Origin: Marinobacterium profundum | Lineage (GTDB): Bacteria; Pseudomonadota; Gammaproteobacteria; Pseudomonadales; Balneatricaceae | Direction of reading: 5' to 3' | DNA length: 64,000 bases | Assembly (NCBI RefSeq): GCF_001528745.1 | Contig: NZ_BCNS01000100.1 | Coordinates: 1-64,000 of the forward strand | Part shown: positions 1-10,771 of the stretch, in pieces | Layout of the letters: each line of letters opens with the position of its first letter | Numbering within the stretch: the stretch's first letter is position 1 | Notes under the pieces: generated by a model | What the model was told of the DNA's origin: nothing | The model's database searches: none | What the model saw: the letters and a program-made list of their open reading frames with translations, nothing else | Made by a program: the position numbers and the translations under genes

Positions 1-81
1 TTCCAGGCATTTGAGTTGAGGATATATTAAGATTTATCAAGAGTGAAACACTACACTAGCAGAGCCCGACGACCAGCCCTA

Positions 82-1206
82 TCAGGCCAGCGCCAGGTTA
101 TCGCGATGCACCAGCTCCACCTCCGCCATATATCCAAGCAACGACTCGATCATTGAGCTTGGCTTGCCGATCAGCTTGCGCGCATCTTCAGCACCGTAAT
201 TCGCCAGCCCGCGCGCGATGATCTGCCCCTGCTCATCCTGCAGCACCACCATCTCGCCGCGCGAGAAATTCCCGGACAGACTGCGCACACCGGCCGGCAA
301 CAAGCTTTTGCCGCGCTCACGCAACGCCGCCACAGCACCCGCATCCAGCACCAGAGTGCCCCGCGCCTGCAAATGCCCCGCAATCCACTGCTTGCGCGCA
401 GCCTCAGGACTGCGCTCAGGCACCAGCAGCGTACCCACAGCATCACCTGCCTTGAGCCGCAGCAGCACATCCGGCTCACGCCCACTGGCAATCACCGTAA
501 CAGCACCACTGCGTGCAGCCAGGCGCGCAGCACGCACCTTGGTCGCCATGCCGCCGCGACCCAGCTTGCCGCCACCGCCCGCCATGGCGATCAGCGCATC
601 ATCCTCTGCCCGCGCCTCGGACACAAAGGCCGCATCGGGATTGGAACGCGGATCAGCCTCAAACAACCCCAACTGATCAGTCAGCAGAATCAATCCATCC
701 GCTTCGATCAAATTGGCCACCAGAGCGCCGAGCGTATCGTTGTCACCAAAGCGGATTTCATCCGTGACGACGGTGTCATTCTCGTTCACTACCGGCACAA
801 CACCCAGACGAATCAGCTCACCCAAGGCCGCACGGGCATTGAGATAACGCCGTCGGTTGGACAGATCCTCATGGGTCAGCAAAATTTGCGCCGTATGGGT
901 GCCGTGGCGCTGGAAGTTGGCCTCATAGGCCTGCACCAGCCCCATCTGACCAATGGCCGCCGCCGCCTGCAAACGGTACATCTCGTGCGGACGGTTAGAC
1001 CAGCCCAGACGCGACATACCCTCGGCAACCGCTCCCGAGGACACCAGCAATACTTCCATGCCTGCAGCACGCAGAGCGGCCAGCTGATCAACCCAGCGAG
1101 AAATCGCCTCCTGATCAAGCCCGCGACCATCATTGGTCAGCAGCGCGCTACCGATCTTTACGACCCAGCGCCCGCCCGTTTTCAGCCTGTTCCTACCCGT
1201 GGACAC
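82..1206 (-). CDS. proB: Glutamate 5-kinase
   Basis: ATP-dependent phosphorylation of L-glutamate to glutamyl 5-phosphate, the first and feedback-regulated step of proline synthesis in the cytosol. The 374-residue product has an amino acid kinase domain over about residues 10-260, opening with [10 protein letters not shown] and carrying the NENDTV and FGDNDTLGA segments typical of ProB. A C-terminal PUA domain follows at about 275-360. The length matches the family (about 370 residues). It lies 18 bp downstream of obgE on the same strand, the usual Pseudomonas-type order rplU-rpmA-obgE-proB, so the two are probably co-transcribed. ATG start. No oddities seen. Identification is by family resemblance and synteny and is secure. 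Confidence 0.96.
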   Translation of the reverse strand: MSTGRNRLKTGGRWVVKIGSALLTNDGRGLDQEAISRWVDQLAALRAAGMEVLLVSSGAVAEGMSRLGWSNRPHEMYRLQAAAAIGQMGLVQAYEANFQRHGTHTAQILLTHEDLSNRRRYLNARAALGELIRLGVVPVVNENDTVVTDEIRFGDNDTLGALVANLIEADGLILLTDQLGLFEADPRSNPDAAFVSEARAEDDALIAMAGGGGKLGRGGMATKVRAARLAARSGAVTVIASGREPDVLLRLKAGDAVGTLLVPERSPEAARKQWIAGHLQARGTLVLDAGAVAALRERGKSLLPAGVRSLSGNFSRGEMVVLQDEQGQIIARGLANYGAEDARKLIGKPSSMIESLLGYMAEVELVHRDNLALA

Positions 1207-1224
1207 CCGTGAATCCTCTAATTA

Positions 1225-2439
<1,215 letters not shown>

Positions 2440-2602
2440 TCAGGATCCTGCACTGAATATAGCGCGAACACTGCCCGAATAGCCTCACACACACGACACC
2501 ACGCACAACCACGAGCCCCAACAGGCCCGAGACCCGGCGCCGTCATGAATGACGCAACCGCCGCTTTGCACATGCAAATACAGTAAATCACAGCCCTATA
2601 CG

Positions 2603-2632
2603 AAAAAAGCCCCGCACAGGCGGAGCTTTTTC
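2603..2632 (-). terminator. Rho-independent terminator of rplU-rpmA
   Basis: On the minus strand, the stem AGCTCCGC / GCGGGGCT with a 4-nt loop is followed by a T run, 18 bp past the rpmA stop codon. One G-U pair. It separates the ribosomal protein operon from obgE. Confidence 0.8.
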
Positions 2633-2649
2633 GAACATCAAAGTGCGCT

Positions 2650-2907
2650 TCAGGCAGGTACGATACTGATGTACTTACGCTTCTTTTCGCCTTTGATTTC
2701 AAACTTTACTACGCCATCCGCTTTAGCGAACAGAGTGTGGTCCTTGCCCAGACCGACATTGGTGCCGGCGTGAAACTTGGTGCCACGCTGACGAACCAGG
2801 ATGTTACCTGCAGCAACAACCTGACCACCGTAGCGCTTCACACCAAGGCGTTTCGATTCTGAGTCGCGACCGTTACGAGTCGAGCCACCAGCTTTCTTAT
2901 GAGCCAT
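2650..2907 (-). CDS. rpmA: 50S ribosomal protein L27
   Basis: Component of the large ribosomal subunit whose N-terminus reaches the peptidyl transferase centre. The 85-residue product begins [16 protein letters not shown] and contains [11 protein letters not shown], which are L27 signatures; the length is exactly that of the family. It is 25 bp downstream of rplU on the same strand, the near-universal bacterial pairing, and is followed by a hairpin terminator. ATG start with an AGGAGAT ribosome binding site. Confidence 0.98.
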   Translation of the reverse strand: MAHKKAGGSTRNGRDSESKRLGVKRYGGQVVAAGNILVRQRGTKFHAGTNVGLGKDHTLFAKADGVVKFEIKGEKKRKYISIVPA

Positions 2908-2932
2908 TTTCTATCTCCTGATCTGGGTTGCG

Positions 2933-3244
2933 TTAAGCACTGATGCCAGTGATCTTCACTTCAGTGAACGACTGACGGTGACCCTGACGCTTCATGTGGT
3001 GCTTACGACGCTTGAACTTCAGGATGGTCACTTTCTTGCCACGGCCATGCTCAACAACTTCAGCAGTTACCTTGGCGCCATCAACAACCGGCGCACCGAT
3101 TTTGATGTCATCACCGGCGCCAACCATCAGCACGCGGTCAAATTCTATGCTGGAACCCAGTTCTGCTGGCAGCTTTTCGAGCCGTACAGTCTGGCCTTCC
3201 TGAACGCGGTACTGCTTACCACCGCTAACGATTACTGCGTACAT
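2933..3244 (-). CDS. rplU: 50S ribosomal protein L21
   Basis: Large-subunit protein that binds 23S rRNA. The 103-residue product starts [14 protein letters not shown] and ends with the L21 C-terminal segment [20 protein letters not shown]. Length matches E. coli L21 (103). It is first in the rplU-rpmA operon and divergent from ispB with about 290 bp between them, the same arrangement as in many gammaproteobacteria. The start is preceded by GGAGAGA. Confidence 0.98.
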   Translation of the reverse strand: MYAVIVSGGKQYRVQEGQTVRLEKLPAELGSSIEFDRVLMVGAGDDIKIGAPVVDGAKVTAEVVEHGRGKKVTILKFKRRKHHMKRQGHRQSFTEVKITGISA

Positions 3245-3468
3245 TTCTCTCTCCAGGTCATGCTCATCCGGCTACTGTGAATAACAACCTACTTCTAAGG
3301 GCGAAACCCTATGATAGGGAGCAAATTTGGATGAGCTCAGGGCGGGGGATTCTATAGTAAAGACACCCCAAACTCAAGCCAGCCGGCGGCAAATTATAGA
3401 CCCTGCAGGCAAAGCGCTAACTGAGCACCTCAAGGCCGGCATCCAGAGGCCTTTAGACTGGCACTTTC

Positions 3469-3497
3469 TTGACACCTTTGCAGGCACCCCCTAGCAT
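3469..3497 (+). promoter_or_regulatory. Candidate sigma70 promoter of ispB
   Basis: TTGACA (3469-3474), a 17-bp spacer and TAGCAT (3492-3497) lie 38 bp before the ispB start codon. The -35 box is perfect and the -10 box matches 4 of 6. Position and spacing fit; not tested experimentally. Confidence 0.6.
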
Positions 3498-3535
3498 GCG
3501 CGCTTACCATTCGTACAGTCGACGACCCTCCCTAC

Positions 3536-4504
3536 ATGCAGCCACATCAGCTAAATCCGGCGATCGAGCCGCAGTTCGAAGCCGTAAATGACTACATTCT
3601 CAACCATCTGGGCTCCACCGTGCCGCTGGTCGAGAAGATTGGCCACTATATAGTTGAGAGTGGTGGCAAGCGCCTGCGTCCGCTACTCGTATTACTGAGC
3701 GCCAACGCCTGTGGTTATCAGGGTCAGCAACATGTTCCGCTGGCGGCCCTTGTTGAATTCATTCACACCGCCACCCTGCTGCACGACGATGTGGTCGACA
3801 ATTCGGACCTGCGCCGTGGCAAGGATACCGCCAACGCCCGCTGGGGCAACGCACCTAGCGTGCTGGTCGGCGACTTCCTATACAGTCGTGCATTTCAGGT
3901 GATGGTCGAGATCGGCAACATGGACATCATGCATGTTATTTCCAATGCCACCAACGTCATTGCCGAAGGCGAAGTTCTGCAGCTGCTAAACTGCAAAAAT
4001 CCAGACACCACCGAAGACGCCTATATGCAGGTGATTATCGGCAAGACAGCCACCCTGTTTGAGGCCGCAACCGAAACCGGCGCTATTCTCGCCCAGGCTT
4101 CAACGGCGGAACGGGATGCACTGCGCCTTTACGGTCGTCATCTTGGAATCGCCTTTCAGCTGGTCGATGATCTAATGGATTATCTCTCCAGTGCCGAAGA
4201 AATGGGCAAAAATGTCGGCGACGACCTGGCCGAAGGCAAACCCACCCTGCCGCTGATTCAGGCCATGAAAGCCGGCACCGACGAAGAACGCCTGCTTATT
4301 CGCCAGTGCATTCGCAAGGGCGGCCTGGACGATCTGCAGCCGATTCTGGATATAGTGCAGCGTACCGGCGCCATAGACTACACCCGCGCCGCAGCGCAGC
4401 GCGCCGCCGCAAGCGCCTGCGAAGCGCTTGCAGCACTGCCCGCCAGCTCTTTCAAGGACACCCTGACTCAGCTGGCCGAAATCGCGGTTAACCGTACTCA
4501 CTGA
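3536..4504 (+). CDS. ispB: Octaprenyl diphosphate synthase
   Basis: Trans-prenyltransferase that elongates farnesyl diphosphate with isopentenyl diphosphate to make the C40-type side chain of ubiquinone. The 322-residue protein has GGKRLRP near residue 43, the first Asp-rich motif LLHDDVVDNSDLRRG at about 81-95 and the second, QLVDDLMDY, near 209-217. Length fits IspB (323 in E. coli). It is divergent from rplU, its usual neighbour. The ATG lies 38 bp after a good promoter, with no clear Shine-Dalgarno sequence. The chain length of the product cannot be read from the sequence alone. Confidence 0.94.
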   Translation: MQPHQLNPAIEPQFEAVNDYILNHLGSTVPLVEKIGHYIVESGGKRLRPLLVLLSANACGYQGQQHVPLAALVEFIHTATLLHDDVVDNSDLRRGKDTANARWGNAPSVLVGDFLYSRAFQVMVEIGNMDIMHVISNATNVIAEGEVLQLLNCKNPDTTEDAYMQVIIGKTATLFEAATETGAILAQASTAERDALRLYGRHLGIAFQLVDDLMDYLSSAEEMGKNVGDDLAEGKPTLPLIQAMKAGTDEERLLIRQCIRKGGLDDLQPILDIVQRTGAIDYTRAAAQRAAASACEALAALPASSFKDTLTQLAEIAVNRTH

Positions 4505-4623
4505 CAGCCACGGAAGGGTCCGAGCACCTGAACCACAGGCGCATCGGGCGTCCTGAGAGCGCCCTCTGCCGGGCCTGATCGCGACTATCGCGGCAGCGCC
4601 AAGGCAGAAACAAGCCCCAAACA

Positions 4624-4652
4624 GTGCTTCAGGGCGTCCGACCCGCTATAAT
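4624..4652 (+). promoter_or_regulatory. Candidate promoter of fabA
   Basis: A perfect TATAAT at 4647-4652, 40 bp before the fabA ATG, with only a weak -35 (GTGCTT at 4624-4629, 17-bp spacing). A poor -35 often goes with activator-dependent or weak promoters. I see no obvious FabR or FadR palindrome here. Confidence 0.45.
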
Positions 4653-4692
4653 CGGCGGATATTTTTAGCTGAAACCTATAAGACTTTCCTAT

Positions 4693-5208
4693 ATGACAAA
4701 AGCTTCTTCGTTCGATCGCAAAGACCTGCTGAGCTGCGGCCACGGCGAAATGTTCGGCCCGGGCAATGCCCAGCTGCCGATCGACAACATGCTGATGATG
4801 GACCGAGTTGTTAATATCTCCTCGGAAGGCGGCCTCTATGGCAAAGGCGAAATTATTGCCGAGCTCGACATCAATCCGGACCTCTGGTTTTTCCAGTGCC
4901 ATTTCCCTGGCGACCCTGTGATGCCGGGCTGCCTGGGTCTGGATGCCATGTGGCAGCTGGTAGGATTCTTCCTCGGCTGGCGCGGCAACCAGGGCCGCGG
5001 ACGCGCACTGGGCTCAGGTGAAGTCAAATTCACCGGCCAGATCCTGCCGACCGCCAAAAAGGTGACTTACCACATTCACCTCAAGCGTGTAATCGAGCGC
5101 AAACTGGTCATGGGCATCGCCGACGGTTCCGTGTTTGTTGACGGTCGCGAAATCTACACCGCCAAGGATCTGCGCGTCGGCCTGTTCACCACCACCGACA
5201 ACTTCTAG
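4693..5208 (+). CDS. fabA: 3-hydroxydecanoyl-ACP dehydratase/isomerase
   Basis: Dehydrates 3-hydroxydecanoyl-ACP and isomerises the product to cis-3-decenoyl-ACP, the branch point to unsaturated fatty acids. The 171-residue protein has the hot-dog fold active-site segment with His70 ([12 protein letters not shown]) and Asp84 (CLGLD), the same numbering as the E. coli catalytic pair. Length is the same as E. coli FabA (172). It lies 188 bp after ispB and 149 bp before the fabB start, and forms the standard fabA-fabB pair on the plus strand. Confidence 0.97.
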   Translation: MTKASSFDRKDLLSCGHGEMFGPGNAQLPIDNMLMMDRVVNISSEGGLYGKGEIIAELDINPDLWFFQCHFPGDPVMPGCLGLDAMWQLVGFFLGWRGNQGRGRALGSGEVKFTGQILPTAKKVTYHIHLKRVIERKLVMGIADGSVFVDGREIYTAKDLRVGLFTTTDNF

Positions 5209-5357
5209 CAGGCGCCGGGGGCTGCCGGCCACTGGCCTGCGCCCCGTAAAAGCCGATAAAACCTAATTCAGGTAGCCATCAGAGGCGCTTTATCGGACAA
5301 TAGGCGGTCTGTATATCCGCAAAGAACATTACCTTAGTGAAACACAAGAGGCCTCAC

Positions 5358-6575
5358 ATGCGTCGTGTCGTTGTTACAGGTATGGGGATTGTGTCCTGTC
5401 TGGGCACCGACAAGGATTCCGTCCTCAGCGCCCTTCAAGAAGGACGTTCTGGTATCAAATTCCAGGAAGAATACAAGGAGCTCGGCTTTCGCAGCCAGGT
5501 TGCCGGTAGTATCGACCTCGACCTTGAATCCCTGATCGACCGTAAACTACTCCGCTTTATGGGCAACGCCGCCGCCTACGCGTACCTGGCCATGGACCAG
5601 GCCGTGAAGGATTCCGGCCTGAGCGAAGATCAGGTATCCAACGTACGCACCGGCCTTATCGCCGGCTCCGGTGGGGCCTCATCCGCCGATATCGTTGAAA
5701 CCGCGGACATTCTGCGCACCAAGGGCGTCCGTCGTGTCGGCCCTTACCGCGTCACTCGCACCATGGGCAGCACTGTATCCGCCTGCCTGGCCACGCCGTT
5801 CAAAATCAAGGGCGTGAACTACTCCATTACCTCTGCCTGCGCCACCAGCGCACACTGCATTGGTAACGCCATGGAGCAGATTCAGCTGGGCAAGCAGGAC
5901 GTTGTTTTTGCCGGTGGCGGTGAAGAACTGCATTGGTCCCTGAGTGTGATGTTTGATGCCATGGGCGCGCTGTCCAGCAAATACAACGACACGCCGGAAA
6001 AAGCTTCCCGTGCCTACGACGCCAACCGTGACGGTTTCGTCATCTCTGGCGGCGCCGGCATGCTGGTACTCGAAGATCTCGAGCACGCCAAGGCTCGTGG
6101 CGCCAAGATCTATGCTGAACTGGTTGGCTACGGCGCCACCTCCGACGGCTACGACATGGTTGCACCGTCTGGCGAAGGCGCCCTGCGCTGCATGCAGCAG
6201 GCGATGGCTACCGTTGATGGCCCTATCGACTACATCAATTCCCACGGCACCTCCACGCCGGCCGGTGACATCCAGGAATTGAAGGCAATGAAGATGGCTT
6301 TCGGCGACAAAATGCCGACAGTCAGCTCTACCAAGTCGCTGACCGGCCACTCACTGGGTGCTACAGGCGCACAGGAGGCAATCTACTGCCTGCTGATGCA
6401 GGAAAACAACTTCATCTGTGCCTCTGCCAATATCGACCAGCTCGACCCGGAAGCCGAAGGCCTGCCGATCGCGACCACGCGGATCGACAATGCCAACCTG
6501 GAGCGTGTGATGTCCAACAGCTTCGGCTTTGGCGGCACCAACTCCACGCTGGTCTTCCAGAAGTACAAAGGCTGA
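5358..6575 (+). CDS. fabB: 3-oxoacyl-ACP synthase I
   Basis: Condensing enzyme (KAS I) that elongates acyl-ACPs and is needed for unsaturated fatty acids. The catalytic Cys lies in SACATSAHC near residue 161, and the two His are in [11 protein letters not shown] and [11 protein letters not shown] chose the ATG at 5358 ([13 protein letters not shown]), which matches the conserved N-terminus and is preceded by AAGAGG; an in-frame GTG at 5337 would add seven residues. With this start the protein has 405 residues, as in the family (406 in E. coli). The C-terminal coding segment and the terminator are copied again just downstream (6697-6838). Confidence 0.96.
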   Translation: MRRVVVTGMGIVSCLGTDKDSVLSALQEGRSGIKFQEEYKELGFRSQVAGSIDLDLESLIDRKLLRFMGNAAAYAYLAMDQAVKDSGLSEDQVSNVRTGLIAGSGGASSADIVETADILRTKGVRRVGPYRVTRTMGSTVSACLATPFKIKGVNYSITSACATSAHCIGNAMEQIQLGKQDVVFAGGGEELHWSLSVMFDAMGALSSKYNDTPEKASRAYDANRDGFVISGGAGMLVLEDLEHAKARGAKIYAELVGYGATSDGYDMVAPSGEGALRCMQQAMATVDGPIDYINSHGTSTPAGDIQELKAMKMAFGDKMPTVSSTKSLTGHSLGATGAQEAIYCLLMQENNFICASANIDQLDPEAEGLPIATTRIDNANLERVMSNSFGFGGTNSTLVFQKYKG

Positions 6576-6596
6576 GCCTCCAATACCCAGCCACGA

Positions 6597-6624
6597 AAAA
6601 GCCGCTTTTTAGCGGCTTTTTTTT
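6597..6624 (+). terminator. Rho-independent terminator of fabB
   Basis: Stem AAGCCGCT / AGCGGCTT with a TTTT loop and a run of eight T, 22 bp after the fabB stop codon. Confidence 0.92.
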
Positions 6625-6696
6625 GTGCTTTAACGAACTGAAGCTTATTACCTACAAAGAACCTCAGGCACCGATGCGCACCTGCACCCTATCCGC

Positions 6697-6789
6697 ATCG
6701 ACAACGCCAACCTGGAACCTGTGATGTCCAACAGCTTCGGCTTTGGCGGCACCAACTCCACGCTGGTCTTCCAGAAGTACAAAGGCTGA
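6697..6789 (+). pseudogene. fabB 3'-terminal fragment
   Basis: Second copy of the last 30 codons of fabB, including the stop codon. It encodes the family C-terminal motif [12 protein letters not shown] but has no start, no upstream domain and an Arg-to-Pro change relative to the intact gene. It is a remnant of a duplication, not a functional gene. Confidence 0.85.
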
Positions 6790-6810
6790 GCCTCCAATAC
6801 CCAGCCACGA

Positions 6811-6838
6811 AAAAGCCGCTTTTTAGCGGCTTTTTTTT
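6811..6838 (+). terminator. Duplicate copy of the fabB terminator
   Basis: Identical stem-loop and T run to the one at 6597-6624, 214 bp downstream. It lies 38 bp from the end of the convergent acyltransferase gene. Confidence 0.85.
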
Positions 6839-6876
6839 GTGCTTTAACGAACTGAAGCTTACTACCACAAAGAACC

Positions 6877-7608
6877 TCAGGCACCGATCTCGCGCATTTC
6901 CTGCTCGATCCAGGCCACCGATTCACGGTGCACATCATCAACCGTGCGCTCCACCGTCGCCAGAGGCGCACCAATTCGCACCTGCACCACCCCCGGAAAC
7001 TTCACAAAGCTCTTGCCCGGCCAGTAGAGCCCCGCATTGTGCACTATGGGCACCACCGGTACCTGGCTATCGACCGCCAGCATGGCACCGCCCTTGTTGA
7101 AGCGTCCCATCTCGCCCACCTTGACGCGGGTTCCCTGGGGAAATATCAGCACCGGCACCTGCTGCGCCAGACGGTCACGCCCCTGGCTGAGCAATTGCTT
7201 CAAGGCGCCACGGCGCTGACTGCGATCCAGTGCAATGGGCTGCAGCATGGCGAGCGCCCAACCGAAAAAGGGCAGTTTGAGCAGTTCCTGCTTCAGTACC
7301 ACCGACTGGGGGCGCACCAGCGTCTGGAAATACAGCGTTTCCCATTCACTCTGGTGATTGGCCACCACCACATAGGCGCCACTGCGGGGCAAATTTTCCA
7401 GCCCAGACACTTCAAAACGCACGCCGCAGCAGATGCGCAGCCAGATCATGTAGAAGTAGTTCAGCACCGTAAACAGCTTGAAGCGGGGACGAAAGGGCAA
7501 CGCCCAACCCACCAGAAGGCAGAAGGTCGAATACAAAATGGTGACCGGATAAAAGCCGGCATAGAACAGGGTCGCACGCAGATAATGCAGCGGTGTCGCT
7601 TTAGGCAT
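6877..7608 (-). CDS. plsC: 1-acyl-sn-glycerol-3-phosphate acyltransferase (PlsC family)
   Basis: Membrane-associated acyltransferase predicted to acylate lysophosphatidic acid in phospholipid synthesis. The 243-residue protein has N-terminal hydrophobic segments (about residues 15-35), the catalytic VVANHQSEWET block (NHxxxxE variant of NHX4D) near residue 82, and the FPQGTRVK motif (FPEGTR in most relatives) near 157. It is the last gene of the minus-strand run moaB-moeA-acyltransferase-moaC-moaD-plsC, 2 bp after moaD, so it is probably co-transcribed with molybdopterin genes. Its 3' end lies inside the repeat described at 6483-6888. Whether it is the housekeeping PlsC or a paralogue cannot be decided here. 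Confidence 0.85.
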   Translation of the reverse strand: MPKATPLHYLRATLFYAGFYPVTILYSTFCLLVGWALPFRPRFKLFTVLNYFYMIWLRICCGVRFEVSGLENLPRSGAYVVVANHQSEWETLYFQTLVRPQSVVLKQELLKLPFFGWALAMLQPIALDRSQRRGALKQLLSQGRDRLAQQVPVLIFPQGTRVKVGEMGRFNKGGAMLAVDSQVPVVPIVHNAGLYWPGKSFVKFPGVVQVRIGAPLATVERTVDDVHRESVAWIEQEMREIGA

Positions 7609-7610
7609 TT

Positions 7611-7868
7611 TCAGCCTCCTGTGACCGGTGGGAAAAAAGCAACTTCATCGCCATCCGCCAGGGAGGTCGATAAGCTGACCATCTCCTGATTAACGGCGAC
7701 CAGCAGGTTCGGCGCCTTGAGCACCGCCTGCCAGCGCTCGCCACGTTCAGCCACCAGATAATCGATCAGCTGATCGACCCGACTCAGTTCAGCAGAACAC
7801 TGCAGCTCTTCGGCATCAAGACCAAGCTGTTCCCGTACGCGGGCAAAATAAACCAACTGCAATTTCAT
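7611..7868 (-). CDS. moaD: Molybdopterin synthase sulfur carrier subunit
   Basis: Small ubiquitin-like protein whose C-terminal Gly-Gly is thiocarboxylated and donates sulfur to precursor Z. The 85-residue product ends in FFPPVTGG, the diagnostic MoaD tail, and starts MKLQLVYFARVREQLG. It follows moaC by 1 bp and precedes the PlsC-like gene by 2 bp. Its catalytic partner MoaE, usually the next gene, is not present in this window. Confidence 0.93.
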   Translation of the reverse strand: MKLQLVYFARVREQLGLDAEELQCSAELSRVDQLIDYLVAERGERWQAVLKAPNLLVAVNQEMVSLSTSLADGDEVAFFPPVTGG

Positions 7869-7869
7869 C

Positions 7870-8349
7870 TTATTCCTCTACTTTCCAGTGCCCACTCTTG
7901 CCGCCCTTCTTTTCCATCACCCGAATACCCGAGATGATCATGCCGCGATCGACCGCCTTGCACATGTCATAGAGCGTAAGTGCGGCGACACTGGCCGCCG
8001 TAAGCGCCTCCATCTCCACCCCGGTCTGCCCGGATAACTTACAGGTAGCGGTAATTTCGATGCGGTTATGTTCCGGTACCGGCACCAGCTCCACTGCCAC
8101 CTTGCTCAACATCAGCGGGTGACACAGCGGGATCAGCTCCCAGGTACGCTTGGCGGCCTGGATACCGGCAATACGCGCCACCGCCAGCACATCACCCTTC
8201 TTGTGGCCGCCACCCATAATCAGCTGCAGCGTTTGCGGCAGCATTTCTATATAAGCCTGGGCTACAGCTTCGCGATAGGTTACGTCCTTAGCGGATACAT
8301 CCACCATATGGGCATGGCCCTGGTCATCCAGATGGGTCAGCTTGCTCAT
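7870..8349 (-). CDS. moaC: Cyclic pyranopterin monophosphate synthase
   Basis: Converts the MoaA product into cyclic pyranopterin monophosphate in molybdenum cofactor synthesis. The 159-residue protein carries the MoaC signatures [38 protein letters not shown] and [10 protein letters not shown], with the conserved catalytic region around KAVDRGM. Length matches E. coli MoaC (161). The start overlaps the stop of the upstream acyltransferase by 4 bp, so the genes are translationally coupled. The product feeds the xanthine dehydrogenase encoded from 13177. Confidence 0.96.
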   Translation of the reverse strand: MSKLTHLDDQGHAHMVDVSAKDVTYREAVAQAYIEMLPQTLQLIMGGGHKKGDVLAVARIAGIQAAKRTWELIPLCHPLMLSKVAVELVPVPEHNRIEITATCKLSGQTGVEMEALTAASVAALTLYDMCKAVDRGMIISGIRVMEKKGGKSGHWKVEE

Positions 8350-9470
8350 GACGCCTCCAGGGCACGCTTGTTGATCAGTGGATTGGCATACATCTGCCGC
8401 ATGATGTCCTGCGCGCCAGGCTCAAGCTCATCCAGCCGCTGCTGGAAAGCCGTGCGCTGCTCCTCTGTGACCTCGGCCGTATCGCCAGCGGCAATCCGGT
8501 TGGATGAATGCAGCTGATAGTTGGCGATAATTTCCCGGTCGATCACAGCAGCCAGAGCTTCGGGGGACTCAAAGTCACCCTTAATAGGTTCACCAAAGGC
8601 GACATGCACCTCTCCTTTGAGGCCCGTAATGCCCTTGACGATGCTATCCAGATCTTCGTACTGACCCTTGGCATAGCAGCCATCGCTGGCCCTTGCATAG
8701 AGCTCCCGCGCCTTGGCGGCATCGCAGGGATCGTATTCGTAGGAAATCGACACCGGCACCAGGTTCAACCGGGTAATGGCCTCACCGAAAGAGCGCTGCT
8801 TGCGCTGTGACATATAGAACATCTTCAGGATGGCGGGATCGGTGCGATCATTACCGTCCTTGGCGCGCCCTTCGCGCTGCGCAATCCAGATGGAGGCACC
8901 TTCATTAATGCTGTGATCGATATAGCTCGACAGCTGATTCAGCGCCGTCATCATCTCGCGACCACGGGCCGAGCGGTTGACGATGAAACTCTTGTTGAGG
9001 CGCATCAGGTCCGATACATACCCCTTGCGCAGCAGGTTGTCACCAATGGCGATGCGCGCCGTGTTCATGCCAGCCTTGTACAGCACCCAGTTTACGAAGG
9101 CGGGATCCAGCGCTATATCGCGGTGATTGGAGATAAACAGGTAAGCTTCGTCCGGATCAAGCCGCTCGATACCTGAACAACTCAGGCGAGTGGTACTGCG
9201 GCCGATCATTTTTTCCATGTACTTGGCCACCCGTTCCTGGAAGCCACGAATGGTTTCAACATCGCCCACTTCCCGCGCCAGCGCCATGCGCACCAGGGGG
9301 CGCAACAACCAGCCGAAGGCGCTCGCCATCCGGGGAAACTGGTAACGGGTCACAACCCGGATAAATTCTTCGTTATACAACAACCGGTTGAGCACCTCTG
9401 CCACTTCGGTGTCGCGGTACGGACGGATCTCTTTGTACGGATCCTGCAGCGCGGTATTGTCGTCGCTCAT
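8346..9470 (-). CDS. PlsC/PlsB-type acyltransferase domain protein
   Basis: A 374-residue protein with an acyltransferase core over about residues 95-290. The [12 protein letters not shown] segment near residue 113 looks like the catalytic His/Asp motif, and [19 protein letters not shown] near 197 corresponds to the second glycerol-phosphate binding block (EGxR). No signal peptide or obvious membrane helix. It sits between moeA (74 bp upstream) and moaC (4-bp overlap) within the molybdenum cofactor run, though it has no known role there. The substrate is unknown. It could be a lysophospholipid or glycerol-phosphate acyltransferase; I give no symbol. Confidence 0.75.
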   Translation of the reverse strand: MSDDNTALQDPYKEIRPYRDTEVAEVLNRLLYNEEFIRVVTRYQFPRMASAFGWLLRPLVRMALAREVGDVETIRGFQERVAKYMEKMIGRSTTRLSCSGIERLDPDEAYLFISNHRDIALDPAFVNWVLYKAGMNTARIAIGDNLLRKGYVSDLMRLNKSFIVNRSARGREMMTALNQLSSYIDHSINEGASIWIAQREGRAKDGNDRTDPAILKMFYMSQRKQRSFGEAITRLNLVPVSISYEYDPCDAAKARELYARASDGCYAKGQYEDLDSIVKGITGLKGEVHVAFGEPIKGDFESPEALAAVIDREIIANYQLHSSNRIAAGDTAEVTEEQRTAFQQRLDELEPGAQDIMRQMYANPLINKRALEAS

Positions 9471-9544
9471 GGTGCTCTCTAATTATCATGATAGGGTTCA
9501 GCTGGGCGCTATTTTACCCGCTGGGAGGGGCTTTTGCAGTGCCG

Positions 9545-10768
9545 TTAGCCCAGCAGCTCCGAGAACGGTATAAAGCCCACCAGATCGCCCTCGGCAATTG
9601 GGGTCTGCGGCGGCACAACCACCAGCCCCTGCGCCCAGCTGGCAGAAGACAGCACGCCCGAGCTCTGATTCACAAAGGGACAGGCACGCCCGGCCTCAAT
9701 CCGCGCACGCAGATACTCCTGGCGTCCGCCAGGACGGGGGCGCGCAAAGCCCGCCGGTACCTGCAGCAGCAGCGGTGGCTCAACGACTGTCCCTTGCAGA
9801 CGCAGCAGATAAGGCCTGGCCAGCAGACAAAAAGTCACCAGCGCCGACGCCGGATTACCCGGCAAACCAAAGAAAGGCACCCGCCCCACCCGGCCGTACG
9901 CCAGCGGTTTGCCAGGCTTGATACGCAGGCGCCACAAACGCAACTCACCAAGGGACTCCACCGCCGCCTTGACGTGATCTTCATCACCGACAGAAACGCC
10001 GCCGGTGCTGATAATGCAATCCGCCTGACTCGCAGCCTGCGCCAGTGCCGCTCGAGTCGCTGCAGCGCTATCGGCCACCAGGCCCAGATCGAGAACCTGA
10101 ATACCGAGCTTGCGCAGCAAGCCGGCCAGCAAATAGCGATTGGAGTTGTAAATCTGCCCGGGCTTAAGCGCAGTACCCGGCTCGACCAGCTCATCGCCGG
10201 TGCATAGCAACGCCACCCGCAAGGGGCGCGTGACCCACACCTGGGCAACGCCGGTCGATGCCAGCACACCCAGATCGGCCGGCTGCAGCCGCGTTCCCGC
10301 CGCGACCACCACCGCACCTGCAGCTATATCCTGTCCGCGCGGCCGCACATTGTCGCCAGCCTCTGGCTGTACGCTGAAATGCACCAGACCTTCGATAACC
10401 TCGGCCTGCTCCTGCATCACCACAGCGTCAGCACCTGGCGGAATTTCGGCGCCGGTGAAGATGCGCGCTACAGTGCCAGGCGCCAGTGATGCAGGCGCGG
10501 AACCTGCCGGGATGCGTTGGCTGATACGCAGCCCCGCCTTGGCGGCATCAGCATGAAAGCAGGCATAGCCATCCATGGCACTGTTGGCCGCTGGCGGTAC
10601 GTCCACGGCCGCTATAACGTCTTCGGCCAGCACCCGACCCAGGGCATCCATCAAAGGCAGCCGCTCGGAATCCGATATGGGCTGAACATCTGCCAGCAGT
10701 GCTTCAATGGCCTCTTCTACCGGCATCAGATCCGACTTTGCGCCAGGTGCAGCATCACAGCCCTGCAT
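9545..10768 (-). CDS. moeA: Molybdopterin molybdenumtransferase
   Basis: Inserts molybdate into adenylylated molybdopterin to complete Moco. The 407-residue protein has the MoeA order: N-terminal domain with [14 protein letters not shown] (about 60-73), the middle region [18 protein letters not shown], the MoCF-like domain with [20 protein letters not shown] and KPGKPLAYG, and a C-terminal beta domain. Length fits the family (411 in E. coli). It starts 3 bp after the moaB stop, so the two are one transcriptional unit. Confidence 0.96.
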   Translation of the reverse strand: MQGCDAAPGAKSDLMPVEEAIEALLADVQPISDSERLPLMDALGRVLAEDVIAAVDVPPAANSAMDGYACFHADAAKAGLRISQRIPAGSAPASLAPGTVARIFTGAEIPPGADAVVMQEQAEVIEGLVHFSVQPEAGDNVRPRGQDIAAGAVVVAAGTRLQPADLGVLASTGVAQVWVTRPLRVALLCTGDELVEPGTALKPGQIYNSNRYLLAGLLRKLGIQVLDLGLVADSAAATRAALAQAASQADCIISTGGVSVGDEDHVKAAVESLGELRLWRLRIKPGKPLAYGRVGRVPFFGLPGNPASALVTFCLLARPYLLRLQGTVVEPPLLLQVPAGFARPRPGGRQEYLRARIEAGRACPFVNQSSGVLSSASWAQGLVVVPPQTPIAEGDLVGFIPFSELLG

Positions 10769-10771
10769 GCC

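Larger units (their letters stand above)
6483..6888 (+). repeat. Tandem duplication of fabB 3' end, terminator and plsC tail
   Basis: Two near-identical copies of about 193 bp, 6483-6675 and 6697-6888, offset by 214 bp (213 after a one-base indel). Each contains the last 93 bp of fabB, its terminator and the last bases of the convergent acyltransferase gene (CAAAGAACCTCAGGCACCGAT). Between the copies lie 21 bp whose segment CGCACCTGCACC also occurs inside the acyltransferase gene near 6977. This is what a once longer tandem duplication with an internal deletion would leave. Differences in the second copy are few (for example AAT to AAC, CGT to CCT). Confidence 0.9.

Noticed and set aside
171-491. 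Long open frames antisense or out of frame within proB, xdhB, guaD, betA and other genes
   Set aside because: They overlap well-identified genes, lack ribosome sites and show no family motifs. They are by-products of the high GC content.
5337-5357. GTG start extending fabB by seven residues
   Set aside because: FabB proteins start at the M(R/K)R-VV(V/I)TG segment, and ATG 5358 has a ribosome site (AAGAGG) just upstream.
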